54,234 bases of DNA. It comes from Streptomyces inusitatus. Lineage in GTDB: Bacteria; Actinomycetota; Actinomycetes; Streptomycetales; Streptomycetaceae. A program made the translations under genes and the position numbers. Position 1 is the stretch's first letter; every line of letters starts with the position of its first letter. The notes below the pieces were generated by a model. That model did not search any database, was not told where the DNA came from, and worked only from the letters and a program-made list of their open reading frames with translations. Below are positions 7,235 through 17,398 of this stretch, piece after piece. The stretch spans positions 242,915-297,148 of the forward strand of contig NZ_BMWG01000006.1 of assembly GCF_014651115.1 (NCBI RefSeq). Reading direction: 5' to 3'.

Positions 7235-8659
7235 CTACGCCTCGTTGCCCAGGTGGTGCACCCGGACCATGTTGGTCGTGCCCGGGACGCCGGGGGGCGA
7301 GCCGGCGGTCATGATCATGGTGTCGCCGTCGTTGTAGCGCTGGAGCTTGTGCAGCTCGGCGTCGACCAGGTCCACCATGGCGTCGGTGTTGGCCACGTGC
7401 GGAACGACGAAGGCCTCGACGCCCCAGCTCAGGGAGAGCTGGTTGCGGGTCGACTCCTCGGTGGTGAAGGCGAGGATGGGCTGACACGCGCGGTAGCGGG
7501 AGAGACGGCGGGCCGTGTCACCGGACTTGGTGAAGGCGACCAGGGCCTTGCCGTCCAGGAAGTCCGCGATCTCGCAGGCCGCACGGGCGACGGAACCGCC
7601 CTGGGTACGCGGCTTCTTGCCCGCGACCAGGGGCTGGAGGCCCTTGGACATCAGCTCGTTCTCGGCGGCCGTCACGATCTTCGACATCGTCTTGACGGTC
7701 TCGATCGGGTAGGCGCCCACCGAGGACTCGGCGGAGAGCATCACCGCGTCCGCGCCGTCCAGGATCGCGTTCGCCACGTCCGAGGCCTCGGCGCGCGTCG
7801 GACGCGAGTTGGTGATCATCGACTCCATCATCTGGGTCGCCACGATCACCGGCTTGGCGTTCCGGCGGCACAGCTCGACAAGGCGCTTCTGCACCATCGG
7901 GACCTTCTCCAGCGGGTACTCCACCGCGAGGTCGCCACGGGCCACCATCACACCGTCGAACGCCATCACGACGTCTTCCATGTGGGCGACGGCCTGCGGC
8001 TTCTCCACCTTGGCGATGACGGGGACACGGATGCCCACCTCGTCCATCACCTTGTGGACGTCCTTGATGTCGTGGGCGTCGCGCACGAAGGAGAGCGCGA
8101 CCATGTCGCAGCCCATCCGCAGGGCGAAGCGCAGGTCCTCGATGTCCTTCTCGGAGAGCGCCGGGACATTGACCGCCGCGCCGGGCAGATTGATGCCCTT
8201 GTGGTCGGAGATCACACCGCCCTCGACCACGATCGTCTTCACCCGGGGGCCGACGACCTCGACCACGCGCAGCTCGACGTTGCCGTCGTTGATCAGGATC
8301 TGGTCGCCCTTGGAGACATCGCCGGGCAGCCCCTTGTACGTGGTGCCGCAGATCGACTTGTCACCCGCCACGTCCTCGGTGGTGATGGTGAACTCATCGC
8401 CGCGGATCAGCTCCACGGGACCCTCGGCGAAGGTCTCCAGGCGGATCTTCGGACCCTGGAGGTCGGCGAGGACGCCCACCGCGCGGCCGGTGTCCGCGGA
8501 GGCCTTGCGGACGCGGTGGTACCGCGCCTCGTGCTCCCCGTGGGAGCCATGGCTCATGTTGAAGCGGGCCACATTCATTCCGGCCTCGATGAGCGTCTTC
8601 AGCTGCTCATACGAGTCGACGGCGGGGCCCAGTGTGCAGACGATTTTGGAACGGCGCAT
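7235..8659 (-). CDS. pyk: Pyruvate kinase
   Basis: 474 residues, normal family length. It converts phosphoenolpyruvate and ADP to pyruvate and ATP, the last step of glycolysis. Visible landmarks are the N-terminal RRSKIVCTLGPA and NVARFNMSHGSH, the K/Mg site region VIAKVEKPQAV and VMVARGDLAVE, PVIVATQMMESMI and the following RAEASDVANAILDGADAVMLSAE (the substrate loop), and the C-terminal allosteric-type domain. Start ATG at 8659. It is the first gene listed on a minus-strand block with ackA and pta just upstream, pairing pyruvate formation with acetate production. Streptomyces commonly have two pyk genes; which paralogue this is cannot be settled from one window. Confidence 0.97.
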   Translation of the reverse strand: MRRSKIVCTLGPAVDSYEQLKTLIEAGMNVARFNMSHGSHGEHEARYHRVRKASADTGRAVGVLADLQGPKIRLETFAEGPVELIRGDEFTITTEDVAGDKSICGTTYKGLPGDVSKGDQILINDGNVELRVVEVVGPRVKTIVVEGGVISDHKGINLPGAAVNVPALSEKDIEDLRFALRMGCDMVALSFVRDAHDIKDVHKVMDEVGIRVPVIAKVEKPQAVAHMEDVVMAFDGVMVARGDLAVEYPLEKVPMVQKRLVELCRRNAKPVIVATQMMESMITNSRPTRAEASDVANAILDGADAVMLSAESSVGAYPIETVKTMSKIVTAAENELMSKGLQPLVAGKKPRTQGGSVARAACEIADFLDGKALVAFTKSGDTARRLSRYRACQPILAFTTEESTRNQLSLSWGVEAFVVPHVANTDAMVDLVDAELHKLQRYNDGDTMIMTAGSPPGVPGTTNMVRVHHLGNEA

Positions 8660-8733
8660 AAGGCGGATCCTATCGGTTTGTTTCGAGTCGGAATATTCCG
8701 GCCGGCGGAATGTACAAGTGGGCGGGACCCCGC

Positions 8734-9954
<1,221 letters not shown>

Positions 9955-9988
9955 GGGGCCTTCTGTGTCTTTCGTGTGTGGGGGCGGG

Positions 9989-12079
9989 TCAGGCGGAGGG
10001 GACGGGCGCGGCCTGCGGCTGGGCCTGGATCGCGGTGATCGCGACGGTGTTCACGATGTCGCTCACCAGCGCGCCCCGGGACAGGTCGTTCACCGGCTTG
10101 CGCAGGCCCTGGAGCACCGGCCCCACCGCCACCGCGCCGGCCGAGCGCTGCACGGCCTTGTAGGTGTTGTTGCCGGTGTTCAGGTCGGGGAAGATCAGCA
10201 CGGTCGCCCGTCCCGCCACCTCCGACTCCGGCAGCTTGGTCGCGGCCACGGAGGGCTCCACCGCCGCGTCGTACTGGATCGGACCCTCGATCCGCAGCTC
10301 CGGGTGCGAGCCGCGCACCAGCTCGGTCGCCTCCCGCACCTTGTCGACGTCCGCGCCGGAGCCGGAGGTGCCGGTGGAGTACGAGAGCATCGCGATCCGG
10401 GGCTCCACACCGAAGCGGGCGGCGGTCGCCGCCGACTGCACGGCGATGTCCGCGAGCTGCGCGGCATTGGGGTCCGGGTTGACCGCGCAGTCCCCGTACA
10501 CCAGCACCTTGTCGGCGAGGCACATGAAGAAGACGGAGGAGACGATCGCCGCGTCCGCCCGGGTCTTGATGATCTCGAAGGCCGGCCGGATGGTGGCCGC
10601 CGTGGAGTGCACCGAGCCGGAGACCATGCCGTCCGCGAAGCCCTCCTCGACCATCAGGGTGCCGAAGTAGTTCACGTCCGCGACCACGTCGTACGCCAGC
10701 TCCGTGGTGACGCCCTTGTGGGCGCGGAGCTGGGCGTACCGCTCGGCGAAGCCCTGGCGCAGCTCGGAGGTGTTCGGGTCGATGAGCTGTGCGGCACTGA
10801 GGTCGATGCCGAGGTCGGCGGCCTTCTTGCGGATCGTCTCGACGTCGCCGAGGAGGGTCAGGTCGCAGACGTCGCGGCGGATGAGCACATCGGCCGCCCA
10901 GAGCACCCGCTCCTCCGTGCCCTCCGGCAGCACCACCCGGCGGCGGTCGGCGCGGGCCTGCTCCAGCAGCTCGTGCTCGAACATCATCGGGGTGACATGG
11001 CCGCTGCGGACCACCGCCAGCCGGGCGAGCAGCTCACCGGTGTCGACATGGCGCTCGAAGAGCCCGAGGGCGGTCTCCGCCTTGCGCGGGGTGGAGGCGT
11101 TGAGTTTGCCCTCCAGGCCGAACAGCTCGGCGGCCGTCGGCCAGCTGGTGGTGGGCACCGAGATCACGGGGGTGCCGGGGGCGAGCCGGGTGGCCAGGGT
11201 GAGGATCTCCTCGCTCGGCCGCTCGTCGAGGGTGAGCAGCAGCCCGGCGATCGGCGGGGTGCCCGCCGAGTGGGCGGCCAGCGCGCCGACCACCAGATCG
11301 GCGCGGTCGCCCGGGGTGATCAGCATGCAGCCGGGGGTCAGCGCCTTGAGGACGTTCGGCAGCATCGCGCCGCCGAAGACGAAGTCGAGGGCGTCCCGGG
11401 CCAGGCCCGAGTCGTCGCCGAGCAGCACGGTGCCGCCCAGCGCGTGGGTGATCTGGGCGACCGTGGGCGCGGCGAGCGCGGGCTCGTCGGGCAGTACGTA
11501 ACAGGGGACGGGGAGGCGGGCCGCGAGCCGCTCGGATATGACCGCGCGGTCCCCGGGGGCGACCCGGTTGACCACCATGGCGAGCACATTGGCCCCGAGC
11601 GCCTCGTAGGCGCGGTGCGCGTTGCGGGCCTCGGCCCGCACCGACTCGGCGGTCTGGCCCTTGCCGCCGACCACCGGGATCACGGACGCGCCGAACTCAT
11701 TGGCGAGCCGGGCGTTCAGCGCCAGCTCGTCGGGGAGCTGGGTGTGCGCGAAGTCGGTGCCGAGCACCAGCACCACCTCGTACTCCCGTGCCACCTGGTG
11801 GAAGCGGTCGACCAGCCGGGAGACCAGCTCGTCGGTGCCCTTCTCGGCCTGGAGCGCGGAGGCCTCGTGATAGTCCATGCCGTACACGGACGCCGGGTCC
11901 TGGGTCAGCCGATAGCGCGCCCTCAGCAGCTCGAAGAGCCGGTCGGGACCGTCGTGCACCAGCGGGCGGAAGACGCCCACCCTGTCCACCTGGCGGGTGA
12001 GGAGTTCCATGACTCCCAGCTCGACGACCTGCCGGCCGTCCCCGCGGTCGATGCCGGTCACGTACACGCTGCGCGTCAC
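9989..12079 (-). CDS. pta: Phosphate acetyltransferase (three-domain form)
   Basis: 696 residues. Acetyl-CoA + phosphate to acetyl phosphate + CoA. Residues ~1-220 are a BioD-like P-loop-type domain (VYVTGIDRGDGRQVVELG; VVGGKGQTAESV), ~230-340 a DRTGG-like domain, and ~370-690 the catalytic PTA_PTB domain (RRRVVLPEGTEERVLWAADVL; GMVSGSVHSTAATIRPAFEII; VSSVFFMCLADKVLVYGDCAVNPDP; AMLSYSTGTSGSGADVDKV; NTGNNTYKAVQRSAGAVAVGPVLQGL). The GTG start at 12079 has AGGAG 8-9 nt upstream. It heads the pta-ackA unit and is divergent from pfkA, with two copies of a 9-bp direct repeat in the shared upstream region. Confidence 0.96.
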   Translation of the reverse strand: MTRSVYVTGIDRGDGRQVVELGVMELLTRQVDRVGVFRPLVHDGPDRLFELLRARYRLTQDPASVYGMDYHEASALQAEKGTDELVSRLVDRFHQVAREYEVVLVLGTDFAHTQLPDELALNARLANEFGASVIPVVGGKGQTAESVRAEARNAHRAYEALGANVLAMVVNRVAPGDRAVISERLAARLPVPCYVLPDEPALAAPTVAQITHALGGTVLLGDDSGLARDALDFVFGGAMLPNVLKALTPGCMLITPGDRADLVVGALAAHSAGTPPIAGLLLTLDERPSEEILTLATRLAPGTPVISVPTTSWPTAAELFGLEGKLNASTPRKAETALGLFERHVDTGELLARLAVVRSGHVTPMMFEHELLEQARADRRRVVLPEGTEERVLWAADVLIRRDVCDLTLLGDVETIRKKAADLGIDLSAAQLIDPNTSELRQGFAERYAQLRAHKGVTTELAYDVVADVNYFGTLMVEEGFADGMVSGSVHSTAATIRPAFEIIKTRADAAIVSSVFFMCLADKVLVYGDCAVNPDPNAAQLADIAVQSAATAARFGVEPRIAMLSYSTGTSGSGADVDKVREATELVRGSHPELRIEGPIQYDAAVEPSVAATKLPESEVAGRATVLIFPDLNTGNNTYKAVQRSAGAVAVGPVLQGLRKPVNDLSRGALVSDIVNTVAITAIQAQPQAAPVPSA

Positions 12080-12386
12080 GCGTGCTCTCCTGTCCGTGTT
12101 CGCTTAACGGGCCCTGTTGTCCGACATCTGCCCGGTGACAGCTCGTACAAAAGGCCGTACAAAAAAACCGCTGGACGGCGGCTTTACCTCTTGACAATAC
12201 CTCTGGCGGTGGCTAATGCGCCTGCCGGGCCGGATGGGGCCGGTGGGCCCTGTGCCCTTGGGGCGACCGGCCCCCGCGCCACCCCGGGACCGCACCCCGG
12301 CGGGCGGGAGCGCAGCCCCACACGGCCCATGGAACAATTGACGCCAGGGTCACGTGTACCACCCGAAGAGCAGGAGACACAGCACG
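12080..12386. promoter_or_regulatory. pta/pfkA divergent regulatory region: pfkA promoter and 9-bp direct repeats
   Basis: TTGACA (12191-12196), a 17-bp spacer and TAATGC (12214-12219) form a good vegetative promoter pointing at pfkA and implying a leader of about 160 nt. Upstream, CGTACAAAA occurs twice (12144-12152 and 12156-12164), 12 bp apart and thus roughly on one DNA face; on the pta strand it reads TTTTGTACG. This looks like a tandem binding site for a regulator acting on pta, pfkA or both. No Rex-type TTGTGA-N6-TCACAA site was seen. Confidence 0.55.
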
Positions 12387-13412
12387 ATGCGTATCGGAGT
12401 TCTCACCGCAGGGGGCGACTGCCCCGGACTGAACGCAGTGATCCGGTCGGTCGTGCACCGGGCCCTGACGGGGCACGGCGACGAGGTCATCGGATTCGAG
12501 GACGGTTTCAAGGGGCTGCTCGACGGCCACTACCGCCCCCTCGACCTCAACGCGGTCAGCGGCATCCTCGCCCGCGGCGGCACCATCCTCGGCTCGGCCC
12601 GCCTGGAGCGCAACCGCCTCCGCGAGGCCGCCGAGAACTGCGGCGAGCTCCAGCGCCGCTACGGCATCGACGTCCTCATCCCCATCGGCGGCGAGGGCAC
12701 CCTCACCGCCTCCCGGATGCTCGCGGACGCCGGGATGCCCGTCGTCGGCGTCCCCAAGACCATCGACAACGACATCTCCGCCACCGACCGCACCTTCGGC
12801 TTCGACACCGCCGTCACCGTCGCCACCGAGGCCATAGACCGCCTCAAGACCACCGCCGAGTCCCACCAGCGCGTCATGGTCGTCGAGGTCATGGGCCGCC
12901 ACGCCGGCTGGATCGCCCTGGAGTCCGGCATGGCCGGCGGCGCCCACGGCATCTGCCTCCCCGAGCGCCCCTTCCAGGTCGAAGACCTCGTCAAAATGGT
13001 CGAGGAGCGCTTCTCCCGCGGCAAGAAGTTCGCCGTCATCTGCGTCGCCGAAGGCGCCCACCCCGCCGAGGGCTCCATGGACTACGGCAAGGGCGAGATC
13101 GACCAGTACGGCCACGAGCGCTTCCAGGGCATCGGCAACCGCCTCGCCTCCGAACTCGAACACCGCCTCGGCAAAGAAGCCAAACCCGTCATCCTCGGCC
13201 ACGTCCAGCGCGGCGGCGTCCCCACCGCCTACGACCGCGTCCTCGCCACCCGCTTCGGCTGGCACGCCGTCGAGGCCGCCCACCGCGGCGACTTCGGCAA
13301 GATGACCTCCCTCCGCGGCACCGACGTCGTGATGGTCCCGCTGGCGGACGCCGTCACCCGCCTGAAGACCGTCCCCACAGAGCGCATGTACGAGGCCGAG
13401 TCGGTCTTCTGA
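12387..13412 (+). CDS. pfkA: ATP-dependent 6-phosphofructokinase
   Basis: 341 residues, family length. Phosphorylates fructose 6-phosphate at C1. Motifs are the N-terminal MRIGVLTAGGDCPGLNAVIR, GGEGTLTASRML, PKTIDNDISATDRTFGFDTA with the catalytic TIDND, and VMVVEVMGRHAGWIALESG. The GGEGT stretch has Gly where PPi-dependent enzymes have Asp, which favours ATP as donor, as known for Streptomyces PfkA proteins. The ATG at 12387 is chosen because AGGAG lies upstream at good spacing and the conserved MRIG starts there. Monocistronic, with the promoter noted at 12191-12219 and a terminator at 13436-13478. Confidence 0.95.
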   Translation: MRIGVLTAGGDCPGLNAVIRSVVHRALTGHGDEVIGFEDGFKGLLDGHYRPLDLNAVSGILARGGTILGSARLERNRLREAAENCGELQRRYGIDVLIPIGGEGTLTASRMLADAGMPVVGVPKTIDNDISATDRTFGFDTAVTVATEAIDRLKTTAESHQRVMVVEVMGRHAGWIALESGMAGGAHGICLPERPFQVEDLVKMVEERFSRGKKFAVICVAEGAHPAEGSMDYGKGEIDQYGHERFQGIGNRLASELEHRLGKEAKPVILGHVQRGGVPTAYDRVLATRFGWHAVEAAHRGDFGKMTSLRGTDVVMVPLADAVTRLKTVPTERMYEAESVF

Positions 13413-13435
13413 GCCACCTGCCGCCGCGCTGAGTG

Positions 13436-13478
13436 CACCGTGTCCCGTCCAGGGGGATCCCCCGGGCGGGACGCGGTG
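13436..13478. terminator. Bidirectional terminator between pfkA and the sugar ABC operon
   Basis: Arms CACCGTGTCCCG and CGGGACGCGGTG pair over 12 bp with one G-T wobble, around a loop that contains the smaller palindrome GGGGGATCCCCC. It lies between two convergent transcription units. Confidence 0.75.
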
Positions 13479-13507
13479 TTTTCGCGCCAGTCGTGATGTG
13501 AGCCCGC

Positions 13508-14332
13508 TCAGCCCTTGACCGCGCCGCCCAGGGCGAACCCGTTGCCGAGGCGGCGGGCGATCAGCAGGTAGAGAAGAAGCGCGGGCGTCGAGTAGAGCAT
13601 CGAGAAGGCGGCCAGCTGCCCGTAGACGACGGTGCCGTGGTTGCCGAAGAAGGTGAAGACGGTGACGGAGGCCGGGAGTTGCTCGGGGGTCAGGAGCAGC
13701 ATGAAGGGGACGAAGAAGTTTCCCCAGAGCTGGATGAAGGTGTAGACGGTGACGACCGTCAGCCCGGGGCCCATGAGGGGCAGCACCACCCGGAGCAGGG
13801 TCTGGGGGCCGGACGCGCCGTCCGTGCGGGCGGCTTCCTCAAGCGCTATGGGGACGGAGTCCATGAAGTTCTTCATGAGCCAGATGGAGAAGGGGAGTTG
13901 GGTGGCGGCGAGGAAGAGGGCGGTGCCGTACATGGTGTCGATCAGGTTGACCTGAACGAAGAGGCCGTAGACCGGGACCATGATCGCGGTGATGGGGAGG
14001 GAGGTGGTGAAGAGGATGGTGAGGAGGTAGGCGCGGCCCCAGGGAGAGCGGTGGCGGGAGAGGGGGTAGGCGGCGAGGGTCGCGCAGAGGGTGGAGACGA
14101 GGGTGGCGCCGCCGCAGAGGAGGAGGCTGTTGAGCAGGGGGGTGAAGGTGATCTCGTCGGTGAGGACGGCGGTGAAGTGGTCGGCGGTGAGCGAGGAGGG
14201 GGCGCGGACGCGGGAGTCGGCGGAGGGGTCGACCGAGGCGAGGAGGAGCCAGAGCAGGGGGAGGGCGAAGGCGGCGGCGGTCAGGAGGAGGGCGGCGTCG
14301 GCGGCGAGCCGGCCGGTCGAGGGGCGGCGCAT
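13508..14332 (-). CDS. Carbohydrate ABC transporter permease (MalG/AraQ-type)
   Basis: 274 residues with six predicted membrane helices. The inner-membrane EAA loop is visible as PIALEEAARTDGASGPQTLLRVVLPLMGPGL, and the N-terminal arrangement (LTAAAFALPLLWLLLASV, then a periplasmic part) is typical of CUT1 permeases. It is the last gene of a three-gene operon; its ATG overlaps the stop of the other permease by one base (TGATG). No ATPase gene is nearby. In Streptomyces several such importers share the MsiK ATPase, which is the likely partner here by inference. Confidence 0.92.
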   Translation of the reverse strand: MRRPSTGRLAADAALLLTAAAFALPLLWLLLASVDPSADSRVRAPSSLTADHFTAVLTDEITFTPLLNSLLLCGGATLVSTLCATLAAYPLSRHRSPWGRAYLLTILFTTSLPITAIMVPVYGLFVQVNLIDTMYGTALFLAATQLPFSIWLMKNFMDSVPIALEEAARTDGASGPQTLLRVVLPLMGPGLTVVTVYTFIQLWGNFFVPFMLLLTPEQLPASVTVFTFFGNHGTVVYGQLAAFSMLYSTPALLLYLLIARRLGNGFALGGAVKG

Positions 14333-15198
14333 CAGACCTCGGCCCTGAGCAGCCGCAGATAGACCACGGAGAAGAGCGCTCCCACGAGCAGGAGGAGCAG
14401 GGCCACCGCCGTGCCGTAGCCGATGAGGCTCTTCAGGAAGGCCTGGTCGTACATGAAGACGGGGAGGGTCTCGCTGCGGCCGCCCGGGCCGCCCCGGGTC
14501 ATCGCCCAGATCAGGCCGAAGACCGACAGGGTCGAGAGGGTGTTCAGCATCAGATTGGTGCCGATCGAGCGGCGGATCATCGGCAGGGTGATGTGCCAGA
14601 GCCGGCGCACCGGGCCCGCGCCGTCGACCTTCGCGGCCTCGGCCACATCGCGGTCGACCCCGGCCAGCGCCGCCGAGTAGATCAGCATCGAGAAGGCGGT
14701 GCCGCGCCAGACATTGGCGAAGGAGACCGCCAGGATCGGCAGGGTGTACAGCCAGTTCTGGGCGGGCAGCCCCAGCTGGTCCAGCACCGCGTTGAGCGTG
14801 CCTTCCCGGCGGAAGAAGGTGTAGAGCAGAAACGCGGCGACGATCTCCGGCACCACCCAGGCCGCGATCACCAGCGCCCCGGTGACGGCGCGCACGGGCC
14901 GGGAGGCCGCCCGCATCAGCCCGGCGAGCGCCAGCCCCAGGGTGTTCTGCCCGATCACGGCGGAGACGAAGGTGAAGACCAGGGTGAGCGCGACGGCGTT
15001 GCGGAAACCGTCGTCGGCGAAGGCCCGGCGGAAGTTGTCCAGGCCGACGAAACCGGCGCCGGAAGCGCCCGTCAGCCGGGCGTCGGTGAAGGCGATCCAG
15101 ACGCAGTAGCCGATCGGCCCGGCGAGGAAGAGCAGCAGCAGAGCGGTGGCGGGGGCGATCGGCGCCCAGCGCCGCGACCGCCGGGTCCGGGCGCTCAC
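14332..15198 (-). CDS. Carbohydrate ABC transporter permease (MalF/UgpA-type)
   Basis: 288 residues with about six membrane helices (PATALLLLFLAGPIGYCVWIAF at the N-terminus). The EAA-type loop is VDRDVAEAAKVDGAGPVRRLWHITLPMI. The GTG at 15198 (VSARTRRSRRW) is chosen because it overlaps the lipoprotein gene stop by 4 bp (GTGA), a usual coupled arrangement; the reading frame stays open upstream, but that stretch lies opposite the binding-protein gene in another frame and is not part of this gene. It forms the heterodimeric channel with the permease at 13508-14332. Confidence 0.9.
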   Translation of the reverse strand: MSARTRRSRRWAPIAPATALLLLFLAGPIGYCVWIAFTDARLTGASGAGFVGLDNFRRAFADDGFRNAVALTLVFTFVSAVIGQNTLGLALAGLMRAASRPVRAVTGALVIAAWVVPEIVAAFLLYTFFRREGTLNAVLDQLGLPAQNWLYTLPILAVSFANVWRGTAFSMLIYSAALAGVDRDVAEAAKVDGAGPVRRLWHITLPMIRRSIGTNLMLNTLSTLSVFGLIWAMTRGGPGGRSETLPVFMYDQAFLKSLIGYGTAVALLLLLVGALFSVVYLRLLRAEV

Positions 15199-16556
15199 CC
15201 GCCGGTGACCGCGCCGTCGGCGATGGTGCGCAGCCGTTCGTCGTACGCTCGCGCCGCCCCGGCCGCCGAGGCGTCGCCCGTCGTCACCCGCTCCATCGCC
15301 TCCCCGATCGCCGAGGACACCTGCGGATAGACGGGGAGCGCGGGCCGGTAGTGCGTGTGGCGGACGAGCCCGGTGAAGAAGCCGACGCCCGGCATCGAGG
15401 CCAGATACCCCGGATCGGCCGCCACATCCTCGCGTACCGCGATCTGCGCGCCGACCACGCACCAGCGGGTCGCGTTGGCCCTGGTCTGGAGGGTCTCGAC
15501 GAACGCGAACGCCAGATCGGGGTTGGCGGCCTTCGCGGGGACCGACCAGGCCCAGCCGCCGGACATCGACACCTTGCCGGGGGGCTGTCCGTACTGGGTG
15601 GGCATCGCGGCCCGGCCCAGCGCGCCGCTCCACCCGGGCCAGCGGGCCGCGCCCTCGCGGGACCAGTGCTGGCCCATCCAGGAGCCGTCGAGGGCGATCG
15701 CGAGCTTCCCCTTCGGGAGCCACTCGGTGGCGACCCGGGTGGCGATATGCGGATCGAGGGCGTCCGAGGGGTCGGGGCCGAGCTTCTCCGCGTACACCGT
15801 GCGGACGAATTCGAGGGCGTCGGTGAAGCCCCGGCCGCCGGTCACCCACTTCCGGGTACGGGGATCGAGCAGCGGATCGGCCCCGGTGCCGTACAGCAGC
15901 ATCTCGAAGCCCTGCATCACCGCCGCCTCGCCGGGGGCCTTGCCGGTGTAGACATTGAGCGGGATGACGCCGGGGACCTTCCGCTTGACGGTACGGGCCG
16001 CGTCCAGCAGCTCGGCCCAGCTCCCCGGCCGCCAGTCGGCGGGCAGCCCCGCCCGCGCGAAGACCGCCTTGTCGAACCAGAGGCCGCGGGTGTCGGTGCC
16101 GTCCGGCACCCCGTAGACGCGGCCGTCCGCGCCCCGGACCGAATCCTTGGCGCGCTCGGCGAACCGCCCCCACTCCTTCCACCGCTCCACCCGGTCGTCC
16201 AGCGGCTTGAGATGACCGGCCTCGATGTCCGCGCCGAGCCGGAAGGTGTCCTCGTACACCAGATCGGGCGCGGTCCTGGGGGAGCGCATCATCTGCTGGG
16301 TCTTGGCGGCGTAGTCGTCGTCCGGGGCCTGGACCGGGACCAGCTTCACCTTCCGGCCCGGGTGCGCCTTCTCGAACTGCCGCTTCATCGCCTCCAGATG
16401 GCGGTCCATGAAGCGGTTCGCGTTGTCCGTGGAGCGCTTGTAGACCACCTTGACGGTCTCGGGACCGCCGCTGGAGCCGCTGCCGCAGCCGGTCAGCGCG
16501 GCGGTCGCCGCGAGGGTGAACGAGAGGGTGAGCATCAGTGGGGCGGTGGGACGCAC
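15195..16556 (-). CDS. Extracellular sugar-binding lipoprotein of the ABC importer
   Basis: About 453 residues, family 1 solute-binding protein. A signal peptide with a lipobox (TAALTGC) anchors it outside the membrane. The mature part starts GSGSSGGPETVKVVYKRS and shows the usual features of CUT1 binding proteins (DLVYEDTFRLGADIEAGHLKPLDD; VYGVPDGTDTRGLWFDKAVF; IALDGSWMGQHW; SGGWAWSVPAKAANPDLAFAFVE). The GTG at 16556 is chosen because GAGGAGG lies 8 nt upstream; a longer start at 16583 is possible. It is the first gene of the operon. The sugar cannot be named from the sequence, and no LacI-type repressor gene is adjacent. Confidence 0.9.
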   Translation of the reverse strand: MRPTAPLMLTLSFTLAATAALTGCGSGSSGGPETVKVVYKRSTDNANRFMDRHLEAMKRQFEKAHPGRKVKLVPVQAPDDDYAAKTQQMMRSPRTAPDLVYEDTFRLGADIEAGHLKPLDDRVERWKEWGRFAERAKDSVRGADGRVYGVPDGTDTRGLWFDKAVFARAGLPADWRPGSWAELLDAARTVKRKVPGVIPLNVYTGKAPGEAAVMQGFEMLLYGTGADPLLDPRTRKWVTGGRGFTDALEFVRTVYAEKLGPDPSDALDPHIATRVATEWLPKGKLAIALDGSWMGQHWSREGAARWPGWSGALGRAAMPTQYGQPPGKVSMSGGWAWSVPAKAANPDLAFAFVETLQTRANATRWCVVGAQIAVREDVAADPGYLASMPGVGFFTGLVRHTHYRPALPVYPQVSSAIGEAMERVTTGDASAAGAARAYDERLRTIADGAVTGG

Positions 16557-16705
16557 GGGCACGACCTCCTCCGAGCCGGACACCGGCTCACTGGGCGGGC
16601 TGCCGTGCGACCGTAGGACCGGCCGCCGGGAGGGTCAATCCCCCGCGCGGGGCACGGTCGTACGTCCATCGGCCAGGCGTACGCGCCCCAACTCGACGGC
16701 GGAGG

Positions 16706-17398
16706 TCAGCGGTTGGCGGGAATCCAGCGGTACTGAAGCTCCGGCCGACCGATCTGCCCGTACTGCGGACTCCGCGCCGCCCGGCCCTCGGTGACCAGGT
16801 GCTCCAGATAACGGCGGGCGGTGATCCGGGAGATGCCGACCGCCGCCCCCGCCTCCGCCGCCGTGAGCCCGGCCGCCGTGTCCCGCAGCGAGCGGGTCAC
16901 CGCCTCCAGCGTCGGACCGCTCAGCCCCTTGGGCAGCGCCCCGCCCTGCGGCGCGCGCAGCGCCCCGAGCGCCCGGTCCACCTCGTCCTGGCCGCTGGCC
17001 TCGCCCGCCGCCGCGCGGAACTCCGCGTACCGGGCGAGCCGGTCCCGGAGCGTGGCGAAGGTGAACGGCTTCAGGACGTACTGCACCACCCCCAGCGAGA
17101 CGCCCTCGCGCACGATCGCCAGATCGCGGGCCGAGGTGACGGCGATGACATCCGCCGGATGCCCGGCCGCGCGCAGCGACCGCAGCAGATGCAGCCCGTG
17201 GCCGTCGGGGAGATAGAGATCGAGCAGCAGCAGATCGACCCGGGTCCGCTCCAGCACCCGGACCGCCTCGGCGCGGGAGTTGGCGACCCCGGCGACGCGG
17301 AAACCGCCGATACGGCTGACATAGAGGGCATGCGCGTCGGCGGCGACGGGGTCGTCCTCGACCACCAGCACTCTGAGGGAGTCGGCGTCGGTGCTCAT
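16706..17398 (-). CDS. Response regulator of a CitB/DcuR-type two-component system
   Basis: 230 residues. The N-terminal receiver domain has VLVVEDDPVAAD, the phospho-acceptor Asp in LLLLDLYLPDGHG and the conserved Lys in VLKPFTFATL. The C-terminal part is a helix-turn-helix region (LTAAEAGAAVGISRITARRYLEHLVTEGRA) as in DpiA/CitB regulators. It overlaps the sensor kinase gene by 4 bp (ATGA), so the two are translated together. The divergently placed dicarboxylate symporter gene is the probable target; two inverted repeats in the symporter promoter are candidate sites. Confidence 0.93.
   Translation of the reverse strand: MSTDADSLRVLVVEDDPVAADAHALYVSRIGGFRVAGVANSRAEAVRVLERTRVDLLLLDLYLPDGHGLHLLRSLRAAGHPADVIAVTSARDLAIVREGVSLGVVQYVLKPFTFATLRDRLARYAEFRAAAGEASGQDEVDRALGALRAPQGGALPKGLSGPTLEAVTRSLRDTAAGLTAAEAGAAVGISRITARRYLEHLVTEGRAARSPQYGQIGRPELQYRWIPANR

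Noticed and set aside
12080..12386. Rex or other redox operator upstream of pta
   Set aside because: No TTGTGA-N6-TCACAA-like element was found; only direct repeats and a standard promoter are present.
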